The position numbers were made by a program, and so were the translations under genes. 64,000 bases of DNA from Knoellia remsis (GTDB lineage: Bacteria; Actinomycetota; Actinomycetes; Actinomycetales; Dermatophilaceae), in NCBI RefSeq assembly GCF_003002895.1, contig NZ_PVTI01000012.1, positions 33,418-97,417 on the forward strand, in the 5' to 3' direction. Shown here piece after piece: positions 43,357 to 54,587 of the stretch. Every line of letters begins with the position of its first letter. The stretch's first letter is position 1. The notes beneath the pieces are model-generated. The model was given only the letters and a program-made list of their open reading frames with translations, ran no database searches and had not been told where the DNA came from.

Positions 43357-44294
43357 CCGCCACCACCCCCGTCACGGCGACCGACACCGGCGCCACCCCG
43401 AACCCGCGCACCCGCACCAAGCGCGACAACCGTGACGGGATCGCGATGGTGCTGCCGACCGTCGTCATCGTCGTCGCGGTCATCGTCATCCCGGTGCTGT
43501 GGAACCTCGTCCTCGCCTTCCAGGACCTGCGGCTCATCGACCTGCGCGACGCCGGGCCGTTCGACAACCTCACCCTCGAGAACTTCCGCCGCGTCTTCAC
43601 CGGTCCCGGCTTCTGGCAGGCGCTGTGGAACACCGTCGTCTACTCCGTGCTCTCGACGGCCGGCTCGATCCTCGTCGGGCTCGGGGCGGCACTCGCGCTG
43701 CGGCGGCCGTTCCCGGGTCGCGGGGTGCTGCGGGCGCTCATGCTGCTCCCCTATGTCGCGCCCGTCGTCGCGGTTGCGTTCACGTGGGAGATGATGCTCA
43801 ACCCGCAGTTCGGCATCGTCAACGTCTGGGGTCAGCGGCTCGGCATGGACCGGCCGATCGACTTCCTTGGGCAGGCGCCGTGGGCGATGGCGACCGTCAT
43901 CGCGTTCGAGATCTGGCGCTACTTCCCGTTCGCGTTCCTCTTCCTCACCGCGCGGCTGCTCACCGTGTCGCACGACACCGAGGAGGCCGCGGTCATGGAC
44001 GGCGCGTCGACGTGGCAGCGCTACCGCTACATCGTCCTGCCGCAGCTGCTGCCCGTCATCGCGCTGCTCTGCGTGCTGCGACTCATCATGACGTTCAACA
44101 AGTTCGACGACGTCTACCTCCTCACCGGCGGAGGCGCCGGTACCGAGGTCGTCGCGGTCCGCGTCTACGACACCCTCACCGGCCGGTTCGATGTCGGCGG
44201 CGCCGCCGCGCAGGCAATCATGCTCGCGCTCTTCCTCGCCGTCGCGCTCGGGCTCTACCACCGGATCCTCCGTCGACAGGAGCAGCGGTCATGA
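43353..44294 (+). CDS. Sugar ABC transporter permease, MalF type
   Basis: This 313-residue permease has six membrane segments. Its EAA loop is EEAAVMDGASTWQRYRYIVL (about 210-229), and its terminal GLYHRILRRQEQRS is cytoplasmic. The start ATG 43353 overlaps the lipoprotein stop. It works with the following permease; again there is no ATPase in the operon. Confidence 0.9.
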   Translation: MTATTPVTATDTGATPNPRTRTKRDNRDGIAMVLPTVVIVVAVIVIPVLWNLVLAFQDLRLIDLRDAGPFDNLTLENFRRVFTGPGFWQALWNTVVYSVLSTAGSILVGLGAALALRRPFPGRGVLRALMLLPYVAPVVAVAFTWEMMLNPQFGIVNVWGQRLGMDRPIDFLGQAPWAMATVIAFEIWRYFPFAFLFLTARLLTVSHDTEEAAVMDGASTWQRYRYIVLPQLLPVIALLCVLRLIMTFNKFDDVYLLTGGGAGTEVVAVRVYDTLTGRFDVGGAAAQAIMLALFLAVALGLYHRILRRQEQRS

Positions 44295-45163
44295 CCACGA
44301 CACATGCCTCGTCCGACCGTCGTGCCTGGTCACTGGTGCGCTGGGTCGTCCTCGCCGTCCTCACGGTCGCGGCCGTCTTCCCCTTCTACTACATGCTCAT
44401 GCTGAGCTTCGTGCCCATCGAGTCGCTCCTGCTCGACCCGGGCCGTATCTGGGTCGCGGGGCAGCAGCTCACGACCGAGACCTACCGCACCGTCCTCGCG
44501 TCGACCGAGAACGAGGGGCAGGGCTTCGGCCTCTTCCTGCGCAACTCCGCGATCGTCGCCACCGCGTGCATGGTCATCACCCTGCTCATCTCGATCCCGG
44601 GTGCGTATGCCGTCGCGCGGCTGCCGTTCATGGGCCGGCGCACCGTGAGTGCGCTCTTCCTGTCGGTCTACCTCTTCCCGACGATCGTCCTCGCGGTGCC
44701 GCTGTTCATCGCGTTCGCGAAGGTCGGGCTGCAGTCCTCGCTCGTCGGGCTCATGCTCGTCTACGTCGTGCAGACGATCCCCGTCTCGATCTACATGCTG
44801 CGCACCTACTTCGAGACGATCCCGGAGACCGTCGAGGAGGCCGCGGAGATCGACGGCGCAGGCCGGTTCGCCACGATGCGGCACATCACCCTGCCGCTCG
44901 CGATGCCGTCGATCCTCTCCACCGGGCTCTACGTCTTCATGATCGCGTGGAACGAGTTCCTCTTCGCGCTGCTCTTCCTCGCCGCGCAGCCGGAGCGCTG
45001 GACCGTCTCGCTCGGCCTCGCCCAGCTCTCCAACGGCATCGAGGTCCCCAAGACGGTCCTCATGGCCGGCTCGGTCATCCTCACCGTGCCGATCATCGTG
45101 CTCTACTCGATCGCCGAGCGCGCCCTCACCGAGGGCCTCACCGCCGGGGCCGACAAGGGCTGA
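44291..45163 (+). CDS. Sugar ABC transporter permease, MalG type
   Basis: This 290-residue permease has the EAA motif VEEAAEIDGAGRFATMRHIT (about 178-197) and six membrane segments; the N-terminal hydrophobic stretch is VLAVLTVAAVFPFYYMLMLS. It is the last gene of the importer. The 183-base gap to the next gene holds four GTATGCCG copies (45196-45275) and a strong hairpin terminator. Confidence 0.9.
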   Translation: MTTTHASSDRRAWSLVRWVVLAVLTVAAVFPFYYMLMLSFVPIESLLLDPGRIWVAGQQLTTETYRTVLASTENEGQGFGLFLRNSAIVATACMVITLLISIPGAYAVARLPFMGRRTVSALFLSVYLFPTIVLAVPLFIAFAKVGLQSSLVGLMLVYVVQTIPVSIYMLRTYFETIPETVEEAAEIDGAGRFATMRHITLPLAMPSILSTGLYVFMIAWNEFLFALLFLAAQPERWTVSLGLAQLSNGIEVPKTVLMAGSVILTVPIIVLYSIAERALTEGLTAGADKG

Positions 45164-45195
45164 CCCGGGCTGACCCGGGGCTGGCGATTGAGTCG

Positions 45196-45275
45196 GTATG
45201 CCGCCCGCTCACCGCGCGCGGCCGGCATACGGAACGCGCGCGGAACGGCATACGGAACGCTGCGAAACGGCATAC
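45196..45275. repeat. Cluster of four GTATGCCG/CGGCATAC copies
   Basis: GTATGCCG at 45196 faces CGGCATAC at 45223, giving an eight-base stem. Two further CGGCATACGG copies follow at 45246 and 45268, each preceded by GGAACG- or GAAACG-like bases. The cluster is intergenic between convergent genes. Confidence 0.85.
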
Positions 45276-45290
45276 GGCACAACGCAGTTC

Positions 45291-45320
45291 GGCCCCGTCA
45301 CCGCGAACGGTGACGGGGCC
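45291..45320. terminator. Bidirectional hairpin terminator between convergent importers
   Basis: GGCCCCGTCACC (45291-45302) and GGTGACGGGGCC (45309-45320) form a perfect 12-bp stem with a six-base loop. It lies between the ends of the permease (45163) and the ChvE-like gene (45347), so it can serve both strands. Confidence 0.8.
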
Positions 45321-45346
45321 GAGACCGGTCCGACGGGGTCGTCAGC

Positions 45347-46447
45347 TCACTGGGTGAGCTTGGACAGGGTCGGGTCGTTGGCGTAGGCCTCCTTGGCGTT
45401 CTCCTTGGTCACGATGACCGGCTCGAGGAGGTTGGCCGGGACGACCTTGACGCCGTTGTCGTACTGCTCGGTGTCGTTGACGGTCGGCTTCTCACCCTTT
45501 TGCAGCGCCTTGACCATGTCGATGGTGGCCTTGACGAGGTTGCGGGTGTCCTTGTTGATCGTCGAGTACTGCTCACCGGCCATGATCGACTTGACCGACT
45601 CGACCTCGGAGTCCTGGCCGGTGACGACGGGGAGCGGCTTGCCGGCGGCCTTGACCGACGTCATGATCGCGCGGGCGAGGGTGTCGTTCGGCGAGAGGAC
45701 GCCGTCGATCGGGGTCGAGGAGTACGAGCCCGACATGAGGGTGTCCATGCGCTTCTGCGCGTTCTCGGCCTTCCAGCCCTGGGTCACGGCCTGGGTGAAC
45801 TGCGTCTGGCCGGAGACGACCTTGAGGGTGCCGTCGTCGATCTTCGGCTGGAGCACCTTCATGGCGCCGTCGAAGAAGACCTTCGCGTTGGCGTCGTCGG
45901 GCGAGCCGGCGAAGAGCTCGATGTTGTAGGGGCCGTTGGGCTTCTTGGCCTTCATGCCGTCGAGGAGGGCCTGACCCTGGAGCTCGCCGACCTTGAAGTT
46001 GTCGTAGGCGACGTAGTAGTCGACCGCGTCGGTGTTGAGGAGCAGGCGGTCGTAGGCGATGACCGTCGCGCCGGAGTCCTTGGCGGCCTTGAGCTGGGTG
46101 CCGAGCTGGCTGCCGTCGATGGCGCCGACGACGACGACCTTGGCGCCCTTGGTCACCATGGACTGGAGCTGGTTCTGCTGTTCACCGACACCGCCGTTGG
46201 CGAACTGGACGTCGGCCTTGAAGCCGGCCTCGCTGAGCCCGTCCTTGAAGAGCTGCTCGGCGAGAACCCAGTTCTCGGAGGTCTTCTGCGGGAGGGAGAC
46301 CCCGATCGTGGAGTCCGCGGGGAAGCCGGCGGCCGCGGACTCGCCGCCGGAGCCGGTGTCGGTGCTGCCCTCGTCGGCCCGGCCGCAGCCGGTCAGCGCG
46401 AGAGCCGTGACGGCGGAGACGGCCATCATCTTGGTGAGGGTGCGCAT
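45347..46447 (-). CDS. chvE: Multiple monosaccharide ABC transporter substrate-binding protein
   Basis: This 366-residue lipoprotein (lipobox ALTGC, Cys21) has a periplasmic-binding-protein-1 fold like ChvE/XylF. Its segments are TIGVSLPQKTSENWVLAEQL, the hinge VVVGAIDGSQLGTQLKAAKD, VIAYDRLLLNTDAVDYYVAY and ELFAGSPDDANAKVFF. The Asp-Arg-Leu and Asp-Asn pairs match ChvE sugar contacts. It is the last gene of an mmsA-mmsB-chvE order and has a hairpin terminator downstream. Confidence 0.88.
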   Translation of the reverse strand: MRTLTKMMAVSAVTALALTGCGRADEGSTDTGSGGESAAAGFPADSTIGVSLPQKTSENWVLAEQLFKDGLSEAGFKADVQFANGGVGEQQNQLQSMVTKGAKVVVVGAIDGSQLGTQLKAAKDSGATVIAYDRLLLNTDAVDYYVAYDNFKVGELQGQALLDGMKAKKPNGPYNIELFAGSPDDANAKVFFDGAMKVLQPKIDDGTLKVVSGQTQFTQAVTQGWKAENAQKRMDTLMSGSYSSTPIDGVLSPNDTLARAIMTSVKAAGKPLPVVTGQDSEVESVKSIMAGEQYSTINKDTRNLVKATIDMVKALQKGEKPTVNDTEQYDNGVKVVPANLLEPVIVTKENAKEAYANDPTLSKLTQ

Positions 46448-46536
46448 GTGACTCTTTTCCTTCGTATGCCGTGACTCACCCGGGCGGGCGGGTCACCTGT
46501 GGTGGCGGGCTGGCGTGGTCGATGACGGGCGGGCCG

Positions 46537-47787
46537 TCAGGACTCCTGGCCCACCTTCTCGGTCGTCTCCTCCGTGGAGCGGCGGCCGAAGTTCTGCATG
46601 AGGAGGCCGGTGATGGACCGGCGCCCCTGGCTCTTGTTGTAGACGTCGAAGGCGACGGCGGCGAGCAGGACGAGACCCTTGATGATCTGCGTCCAGTCGG
46701 CGCCGACACCGAGGAGCTGCAGTCCGTTGTTGAGGACGGCCATGACGAGGCCACCGATGACGGCCCCGACGACGGTGCCGACGCCACCGGTGACGGCGGC
46801 GCCACCGATGAAGACGGCCGCGATGGCGTCGAGCTCCCAGCCGACCCCGTCGAACGGCCCGGAGGCGTTGGACCGGGCGACGAACATCATCCCGGCGAGG
46901 GCCGCGAGCACCGACATGTTCATCATGACGAGGAAGTTGACCCGCTTGGAGCGGACACCGGAGAGCTCGGCGGCGTGCCGGTTGCCACCGACGGCGTAGA
47001 TGTGCCGGCCGATGATCGTGCGCGTCGAGAGGAACCCGTAGAGCAGGACGAGCGCACCGAGGATGAGCGCCGAGATCGGCAGCGACGTGCCACGGCGGCC
47101 CGAGGCCATCGTGAGGATCACCGCGAGGATCGCGGCGCAGATGAGCGCGAGCCGGATGCCGAGGACGGTGCCGCTCTCGACGTCCGCGCCGATCTTGCGC
47201 TGGTTGCGGCGGTTGCGGAGGGCGCCGAAGACGATGGCGGCACAGAGGGCGATGCCGATGAGCAGCGTGAGGTTGTTGTAGCCCGTGCGTGGCCCGACCT
47301 CGGGCAGGTATCCGGCGCCGATCATCTGGAACTGCTCGGGCACGGGGATGGTGAGCGACTTGCCGACGTACTGGTTCGCGCCGCGGAAGATGAGCATTCC
47401 CGCGAGGGTGACGATGAAGGCGGGGATGCCGACGACGGCGACCCAGAAGCCCTGCCAGGCGCCGACGAGGGCGCCGATGACGAGGCCGAGCAGGATGCCC
47501 GCCCACCACGGGATGCCCCAGTCCCGCATGGCGATGGCGACGACGATGCCGGCGAAGGCCGCGACCGAACCGACCGAGAGGTCGATGTGGCCGGCGATGA
47601 TGACGAGCACCATCCCGATCGCCATGACGAGGATGTAGCTGTTGCCTTGGAAGATGTTGATGACGTTGCCGGGGTCGAGCACCAGGCCGCCCGTCGCCAC
47701 CTCGAAGAAGACCAGCAGGAAGACGAGGGCGAAGATCATCCCGAACTGGCGGATGTCTCCCCCGAAGATCTCCTTGAGCTTGTTCAT
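46537..47787 (-). CDS. mmsB: Multiple monosaccharide ABC transporter permease
   Basis: This 416-residue permease of the RbsC/XylH class has about ten to eleven membrane segments. The characteristic stretches are [40 protein letters not shown] and the EAA-equivalent [17 protein letters not shown]. The ATG at complement 47785-47787 overlaps the ATPase stop, confirming the start inside a longer frame. It makes a channel for xylose/glucose/arabinose-type sugars with the ATPase and ChvE-like protein. Confidence 0.9.
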   Translation of the reverse strand: MNKLKEIFGGDIRQFGMIFALVFLLVFFEVATGGLVLDPGNVINIFQGNSYILVMAIGMVLVIIAGHIDLSVGSVAAFAGIVVAIAMRDWGIPWWAGILLGLVIGALVGAWQGFWVAVVGIPAFIVTLAGMLIFRGANQYVGKSLTIPVPEQFQMIGAGYLPEVGPRTGYNNLTLLIGIALCAAIVFGALRNRRNQRKIGADVESGTVLGIRLALICAAILAVILTMASGRRGTSLPISALILGALVLLYGFLSTRTIIGRHIYAVGGNRHAAELSGVRSKRVNFLVMMNMSVLAALAGMMFVARSNASGPFDGVGWELDAIAAVFIGGAAVTGGVGTVVGAVIGGLVMAVLNNGLQLLGVGADWTQIIKGLVLLAAVAFDVYNKSQGRRSITGLLMQNFGRRSTEETTEKVGQES

Positions 47788-49367
47788 GCGACGTCCTCCG
47801 GGGTCGGGGCAGGGATCGAGCCGCTGGAGCTCGTCTGGGTCATGAGCCGCATGAGCGACTCCTGGTCGGCTTCGTTCTTGTCGAGGACGCCGGTGATGCG
47901 GCCCTCGCTGATCGTGTAGATGCGGTCGCTGAGCCCGAGCAGCTCGGGCAGCTCGGAGCTGACGACGATGACGCCCTTCCCCTGGTTCGCGAGGCGCTGG
48001 ATGATCCCGTAGATCTCGTACTTCGCGCCGACGTCGATGCCGCGCGTGGGCTCGTCGAGGATGAGCAGGTCGGGGTCGGTGAAGAGCCACTTGGCCAGGA
48101 CGACCTTCTGCTGGTTGCCGCCCGAGAGCTTCGCGACGCCGTAGTCGACGCTCGGTGTCTTGGTGCGCAGGGCCTGCCGGTAGTCCTCGGCCGCCGTGTG
48201 CTCGGCGCGCCGGTCGATGACGAGGTTGCGGGCGATCTTCTTGAGCTTGGCCGAGACCGTCGTCGTCTTGACGTCGTCGAGGAGGTTGAGGCCGAGCACC
48301 TTGCGGTCCTCGGTGACGTAGCCGATGCCGGCGTCGATGGCCGCGGGCACGGAGCGCAGGTCGACGCGCTTGCCGTTGAGCGTCATCGTGCCGCCGAGCC
48401 AGGTGCCGTAGGAGTGCCCGAAGATCGAGCGCATCAGCTCGGTGCGGCCCGAACCCATGAGGCCGGCGAACCCGACGATCTCGCCGCGGCGGACGAAGAA
48501 CTCGGACTGCTTCGCGACGAGCCGCTCGGGGACCTGCGGGTGGGCGACGGTCCAGCCCGAGATCTCGAACATCGTCTCGCCAATGTCCGGGGTGTGGTCG
48601 GGGAAGCGCGACTCGAGCGAGCGGCCGACCATGCCGCGGATGATGCGGTCCTCGTCGACGGCGCCCTCACGGATGTCGAGGGTCTCGACGGTCCGGCCGT
48701 CGCGGATGATCGTGATCGCGTCGGCGATTGCCTCGATCTCGTTCAGCTTGTGGCTGATCATGATGCTCGTGATGCCGCGCTCGCGCAGGCCGCGGATGAG
48801 GTCGAGCAGGTGCTGGGAGTCCTCTTCGTTGAGCGCGGCGGTCGGCTCGTCGAGGATGAGCAGCTGGACGTCCTTGGACAACGCCTTGGCGATCTCGACG
48901 AGCTGCTGCTTGCCGACGCCGATGTTCTTGATCGGGGTCTCGGGGTCCTCGCGCAGGCCGACCCGGGCGAGCAGCTCGCGGGCCTTGTTGTTGGTCTTGA
49001 CCCAGTCGATGGCTCCGCGCCGGGTCTCCTCGTTGCCGAGGAAGATGTTCTCGGCGATGGACAGCTCGGGGATGAGTGCGAGCTCCTGGTGGATGATGAC
49101 GATGCCCGCGTGCTCGGAGTCGCGGATGCTGCCGAAGGCGACGTCCTGGCCGTTGTAGCGAATCGTGCCGTCGTAGGACCCGTGCGGGTGGACGCCGGAG
49201 AGGACCTTCATCAGCGTCGACTTGCCGGCGCCGTTCTCACCGACGATGGCGTGCACGTCACCGCGGCGGACGGTGAGGGTCACGTCGGACAGCGCCTTGA
49301 CGCCGGGGAACGTCTTGGTGATCCCGACCATCTCGAGGATGGGTGCGCGGGGCGTCGCGTCGACCAC
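47784..49367 (-). CDS. mmsA: Multiple monosaccharide ABC transporter ATPase, double NBD
   Basis: This 527-residue protein has two fused nucleotide-binding domains. NBD1 has [16 protein letters not shown] and the degenerate signature [16 protein letters not shown]2 has a degenerate Walker [17 protein letters not shown] and the canonical [16 protein letters not shown], as is usual in XylG/RbsA/GguA proteins. Unlike the two oligosaccharide importers in the window, this system carries its own ATPase. It is the first gene of its operon; 216 bases upstream (49368-49583) hold no gene and only an unremarkable promoter region. Confidence 0.92.
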   Translation of the reverse strand: MVDATPRAPILEMVGITKTFPGVKALSDVTLTVRRGDVHAIVGENGAGKSTLMKVLSGVHPHGSYDGTIRYNGQDVAFGSIRDSEHAGIVIIHQELALIPELSIAENIFLGNEETRRGAIDWVKTNNKARELLARVGLREDPETPIKNIGVGKQQLVEIAKALSKDVQLLILDEPTAALNEEDSQHLLDLIRGLRERGITSIMISHKLNEIEAIADAITIIRDGRTVETLDIREGAVDEDRIIRGMVGRSLESRFPDHTPDIGETMFEISGWTVAHPQVPERLVAKQSEFFVRRGEIVGFAGLMGSGRTELMRSIFGHSYGTWLGGTMTLNGKRVDLRSVPAAIDAGIGYVTEDRKVLGLNLLDDVKTTTVSAKLKKIARNLVIDRRAEHTAAEDYRQALRTKTPSVDYGVAKLSGGNQQKVVLAKWLFTDPDLLILDEPTRGIDVGAKYEIYGIIQRLANQGKGVIVVSSELPELLGLSDRIYTISEGRITGVLDKNEADQESLMRLMTQTSSSGSIPAPTPEDVA

Positions 49368-49583
49368 ATCGTCTCCTTGTCACGTTCTGCTCCCGGGGAC
49401 CACGGCGGCCCCGGTGCGCCCGATGCTAGACCCAGAAGCGGGGTGCGCGAGAACGGTCCCGCAGAGTCCTGTCCCCCTTGTCCGGTGGACAGAGTCGACT
49501 GGACATTTCTGCGGCGTCACCGCATGACAACGCGGGTGGGCCGTGTCACGAACCGGTCACGGACGGCAACCTCGCGGGAGTGC

Positions 49584-49847
49584 TCAGTCGCTGCGCGGGT
49601 CGTACCAGCCGTCGTGCTCCTCGGCGAGCGCCTGGAAGCGGTCGCGCAGCCCGGAGGCGACGGGGCCGGTCGGGTCGGCGACGTTGTCCTCGATGACGTG
49701 CACGCCCCACTCGGCGTCCTCGGCGTCGTCTTCACCCGCGTTGGCGACGCGGACGACCCGGACCTCGGTGAAGCCCTCGTCGGCGAGCTCGTCGCCGATG
49801 CGCTCGGCGACCTCACGGTCGGGGAAGAGAAGCAGGTGCTCGGTCAC
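49584..49847 (-). CDS. RraB-like small protein
   Basis: This 87-residue acidic protein begins TEHLLLFPDREVAERIGDEL and ends ALAEEHDGWYDPRSD, the outline of the RraB (regulator of ribonuclease E) fold, including the terminal DGWYDP. The GTG at complement 49845-49847 has no binding site; CATACT, from a GTATGCCG copy at 49857, lies eight bases upstream and may be its -10. Whether it regulates RNase E in this organism is inference from the family. Confidence 0.7.
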   Translation of the reverse strand: MTEHLLLFPDREVAERIGDELADEGFTEVRVVRVANAGEDDAEDAEWGVHVIEDNVADPTGPVASGLRDRFQALAEEHDGWYDPRSD

Positions 49848-49965
49848 GGTTCGCCAGTATGCCGTCCGCTCACCACGCGCTCCCACCCCACCACGCGCTC
49901 CCACCGCACCCGCCCCGCGCGTCCCGCCCCTCCGACTGGTTGCCCAGCCCCGGCGCCCCTACCCG

Positions 49966-50013
49966 ACTTATTGCGCACAGTTCGCATCCGTCGGCGAACT
50001 GTGCGCAATAAGT
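49966..50013. repeat. Hairpin repeat downstream of hspR
   Basis: ACTTATTGCGCACAGTTCGC (49966-49985) and GCGAACTGTGCGCAATAAGT (49994-50013) form a perfect 20-bp stem with an eight-base loop. It lies about 85 bases beyond the hspR stop and so could end the dnaK operon transcript. Confidence 0.92.
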
Positions 50014-50093
50014 CGGCACTGACTGCCGAATCCGTTCGCCCCCATCCGCACCGAACCAGCAACACGTCGGCACTGATTGCCGATTCCGTTCAC
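50014..50093. repeat. Two direct repeats beside the hspR stop
   Basis: The 26-base units at 50014-50039 and 50068-50093 differ at three positions. Each contains the inverted pair CGGCA and TGCCG around a five-base loop, so each can form a tiny hairpin. They fill the space between the 20-bp-stem hairpin and the hspR stop. Confidence 0.75.
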
Positions 50094-50096
50094 CTC

Positions 50097-50576
50097 TCAG
50101 GGGCGCCAGAGGACGAGGGCCTGCGAGGCGGAGCCACCCGGCATACGGCGACGGGGCCGCTCACCGAGGCGACCGACCCGGATCTCGCCACCGGGCCCCG
50201 CGGAGAAGATCCGCGAGCCGCCGGCCACCGCCCCGTCGAGCCGACCCACCTCCGCGGTGAGCTCGGCGACGCGGCTGCGCAAAGCACTCACCTGGTTCTC
50301 GAGCTCGAGGATGCGGGCGATCCCGGCGAGGGAGACGCCCTCCTCCTGGGAGAGGCGTTGCACCTCGCGGAGCCGCTCGACGTCACGGGCCGAGTAGCGG
50401 CGCCCGCCACCGCGGGTCCGCGACGGCGTGACGAGCCCGAGCCGGTCGTACTGCCGCAACGTCTGCGCGTGCATCCCGGCGAGCTCGGCCGCGACCGAGA
50501 TGACGAAGACGGGAGCCTCATCATCCGGCCGCGGCGCGTTCTCGCTCGTGCTGCGTCGACCGTCGCGGACGGCCAT
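50097..50576 (-). CDS. hspR: Heat-shock repressor HspR (MerR family)
   Basis: This 159-residue protein has a MerR-type helix-turn-helix with VISVAAELAGMHAQTLRQYD, RLGLVTPSRTRGGGRRYSAR and DVERLREVQRLSQEEGVSLA (about 20-95). A coiled coil and a Gly/Arg-rich tail follow. HspR binds HAIR operators with DnaK as co-repressor. Its target sites are visible upstream of dnaK (two) and clpB (one) in this window. The ATG at complement 50574-50576 lies one base from the dnaJ stop. Confidence 0.93.
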   Translation of the reverse strand: MAVRDGRRSTSENAPRPDDEAPVFVISVAAELAGMHAQTLRQYDRLGLVTPSRTRGGGRRYSARDVERLREVQRLSQEEGVSLAGIARILELENQVSALRSRVAELTAEVGRLDGAVAGGSRIFSAGPGGEIRVGRLGERPRRRMPGGSASQALVLWRP

Positions 50577-50577
50577 G

Positions 50578-51630
50578 TCAGGCCTTGGCCTTCTCCGCCA
50601 GCTCCGCCCTGGGGTCGGCGTCGCCGGCCTCGGTGCGCAGCGTCTCGACGGCCTCACGAGCCTTGTCGGACAACGTCTCCGGGACGACGACGTGCACCTT
50701 GGCCAGCAGGTTGCCGGTGCTCTTCTTGCCCTTGACGCCACGCCCCTTGACCCGCAGGACTCGCCCGCTGGGCGTGCCGGGAGCGATGCGGACCTTGACC
50801 GAGCCACCGTCGAGGGTCGGCACGGGAACGGTCGCCCCGAGCGTCGCCTCGGCGAAGGTCACCGGCAGCTCGACCGTGAGGTCGTTGCCCTCCCGCCCGA
50901 AGACGGGGTGCGGCAGCACCGACACGGTGAGGAGCAGATCGCCGGCAGCGGCTCCCGGCTCACCCGGCTGGCCCTTGCCGCGCAGCCGGATCTTCTGGCC
51001 GTCCTTGACTCCGGCGGGGATCCGCGCGTTGATCGTGCGACCCTCCGCCGTGCGCAGCGACACCGTCGAACCCTCGACCGCGTCGCGGAACGGCAGGCTC
51101 GTCGCGGCCTCGACGTCGGCACCCTTGCGCGGTCCGCGCGGGGCGCCGTAGCCGGCATACCCACGTTGTCCGCCACCGGCATACGCACCGCCGCCCGCAG
51201 AGCCACCGAACATCTGCGACAGGATGTCGTTGATGTCGGCGTCCTCGCCGTAGCCGCCGTAGGGCGACCCGCCGCCGGTGTCGAACCGGACGCGCGACCC
51301 GCCACCACCGCCGCCGAACGCGCTGAAGATGTCCTCGAAGCCGCCCGCGCCGCCGCCGGGACCGCCGGCACCCGCGGTGAAGCGGGCACCGCCACGGGCC
51401 ATCTGGCGCATGGCGTCGTACTCCTCGCGCTGGGCGGGGTCGGACAGGACGGCGTTGGCCTCACCGATGTCCTTGAACTTCTGCTCGGCGGCGGCATCCC
51501 CCGGGTTCTTGTCCGGGTGGTGCTTGCGCGCGAGCTTGCGGTAGGCCTTCTTGATCTGGTCCGCGTCGGCGTCCTGAGGGACGCCGAGGGTCGCGTAGAA
51601 GTCCTTCTCGAACCAGTCCTGGCTCGCCAT
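50578..51630 (-). CDS. dnaJ: DnaJ co-chaperone without zinc-finger domain
   Basis: This 350-residue protein has a J domain (about 5-75) with His38-Pro39-Asp40 and a long Gly/Phe/Tyr-rich linker (about 80-165). The C-terminal substrate-binding beta domains (about 168-330) contain LPFRDAVEGSTVSLRT and VRIAPGTPSGRVLRVKGRG. The four CxxCxGxG zinc repeats of classical DnaJ are absent, so the layout is that of CbpA/DnaJ class B. The Gly linker contains two CGGCATAC copies (51153, 51177). It stimulates DnaK ATPase and delivers clients. Confidence 0.93.
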   Translation of the reverse strand: MASQDWFEKDFYATLGVPQDADADQIKKAYRKLARKHHPDKNPGDAAAEQKFKDIGEANAVLSDPAQREEYDAMRQMARGGARFTAGAGGPGGGAGGFEDIFSAFGGGGGGSRVRFDTGGGSPYGGYGEDADINDILSQMFGGSAGGGAYAGGGQRGYAGYGAPRGPRKGADVEAATSLPFRDAVEGSTVSLRTAEGRTINARIPAGVKDGQKIRLRGKGQPGEPGAAAGDLLLTVSVLPHPVFGREGNDLTVELPVTFAEATLGATVPVPTLDGGSVKVRIAPGTPSGRVLRVKGRGVKGKKSTGNLLAKVHVVVPETLSDKAREAVETLRTEAGDADPRAELAEKAKA

Positions 51631-51730
51631 CAGCGCCTCCTCTCGTCGGATGTGTTCTGCGTATGCCGCTGCGCTGGCGCGTCATACGGGTTCCGTTGCG
51701 GTGCAACGGGTTTCGTGATGCTGGCCCGGG

Positions 51731-52413
51731 TCACTCGGGGTCCGCAACGGCGACGCGCGCGGGGCGCATCACCTGCTCACCCGTGCGGTAGCCGGGCTGG
51801 AGCACCTGGACGACCGTCGTCGTGGTCGCGTCACTGGGCAGCGCCGGGTTGGACGCGTCCCACGCGGCGTGCATGAGCGCCTCGTGCTGCATCGGGTCGA
51901 ACGGCTCCCCGACCTCACCGAATCGGGTGAGGCCGAAGCGGTTGAGGCTCGTCTCGAGCTTGTCGGCGATGGCCGCGAACGGTCCACCCGCGAGGTCTCC
52001 GTGCTGGCGAGCGGCGTGGATGTCATCGAGCACCGGCAGCAGCGTCTCGAGGACGTCGCGCACGGCCCGCTCCTGCACGGCCGCCCGATCACGGTCGACG
52101 CGGCGCTTGTAGTTGACGTACTCCGCGTTGAGCCGCTGGAGGTCGTCGAGCCGCTGGGCCGCGAGCGCCGTGTCCGGGTGCTCGCCGCCGGCCGCGGTGC
52201 CGCCACTGGTCGCTGCGCCGGAGCCACCCGAGGTGGCGCCGGCCGCCGCGCCGGCGGCGGGGGCGGTGGCCCCGGAACCCTTGCCCGGGGCCACCTCCTC
52301 ACCGTCGTTGACCGACTCGGTGTTGATCGCGTTCACCGCGTCGTCGGCGGACTCGCCGTCCTCGACCACCTCGGCGTCGACGATCTCGTCGTCACCAGGG
52401 ATACGGGGGTCGG

Positions 52414-52417
<4 letters not shown>
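51731..52417 (-). CDS. grpE: Nucleotide exchange factor GrpE
   Basis: This 228-residue protein has an acidic, Ala/Gly/Thr-rich disordered N-terminus (about 1-85), then a long coiled coil ([20 protein letters not shown]). The GrpE beta domain has [29 protein letters not shown] and a final PARVAV. It releases ADP from DnaK. It overlaps the dnaK stop by four bases and lies 100 bases before dnaJ. Confidence 0.95.
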
Positions 52418-54318
<1,901 letters not shown>

Positions 54319-54342
54319 GTGTGTCTCCTTGATTGGGGTTGG

Positions 54343-54363
54343 ATTGAGTTCCTGACACTCAAG
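54343..54363. promoter_or_regulatory. HAIR operator proximal to dnaK
   Basis: ATTGAGT-N7-ACTCAAG matches the HspR consensus CTTGAGT-N7-ACTCAAG at 13 of 14 defined bases. It lies 25 bases upstream of the dnaK start codon. Confidence 0.9.
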
Positions 54364-54433
54364 TTAGGACCGTCGGCCCAGCCCGGCAACCTCACCGAGA
54401 GAGGTATGCCGCGTGCGCGCCGCACGCTCCAAA

Positions 54434-54454
54434 CTTGCGTTCACTTGACTCAAC
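54434..54454. promoter_or_regulatory. Second HAIR operator upstream of dnaK
   Basis: CTTGCGT-N7-ACTCAAC matches the HspR consensus at 12 of 14 defined bases. It lies 116 bases upstream of dnaK and only about 55 bases from the presumed transposon end. Confidence 0.75.
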
Positions 54455-54527
54455 TCTGGGAACGGCCGAGTTGTTCCGGGTCGGCCCAACTTTTCCAACG
54501 AACCGGGTTGTAGGTTCTCGATCTACT

Positions 54528-54587
54528 TGTCGTTGTCTCACTTTCTTGTCGCAGGCGTGTCGTTGTCTCGCTAACTTGTCGCGCGGG
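54528..54587. repeat. Two 30-base direct repeats at the transposon left end
   Basis: The units at 54528-54557 and 54558-54587 share TGTCGTTGTCTC and then CTTGTCGC after six variable bases. Tandem TGTCG-type repeats are the usual TnsB-binding sites in Tn7/Tn5053-like ends. They reach the tnsA start, so TnsB binding could also repress the operon. Confidence 0.8.
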
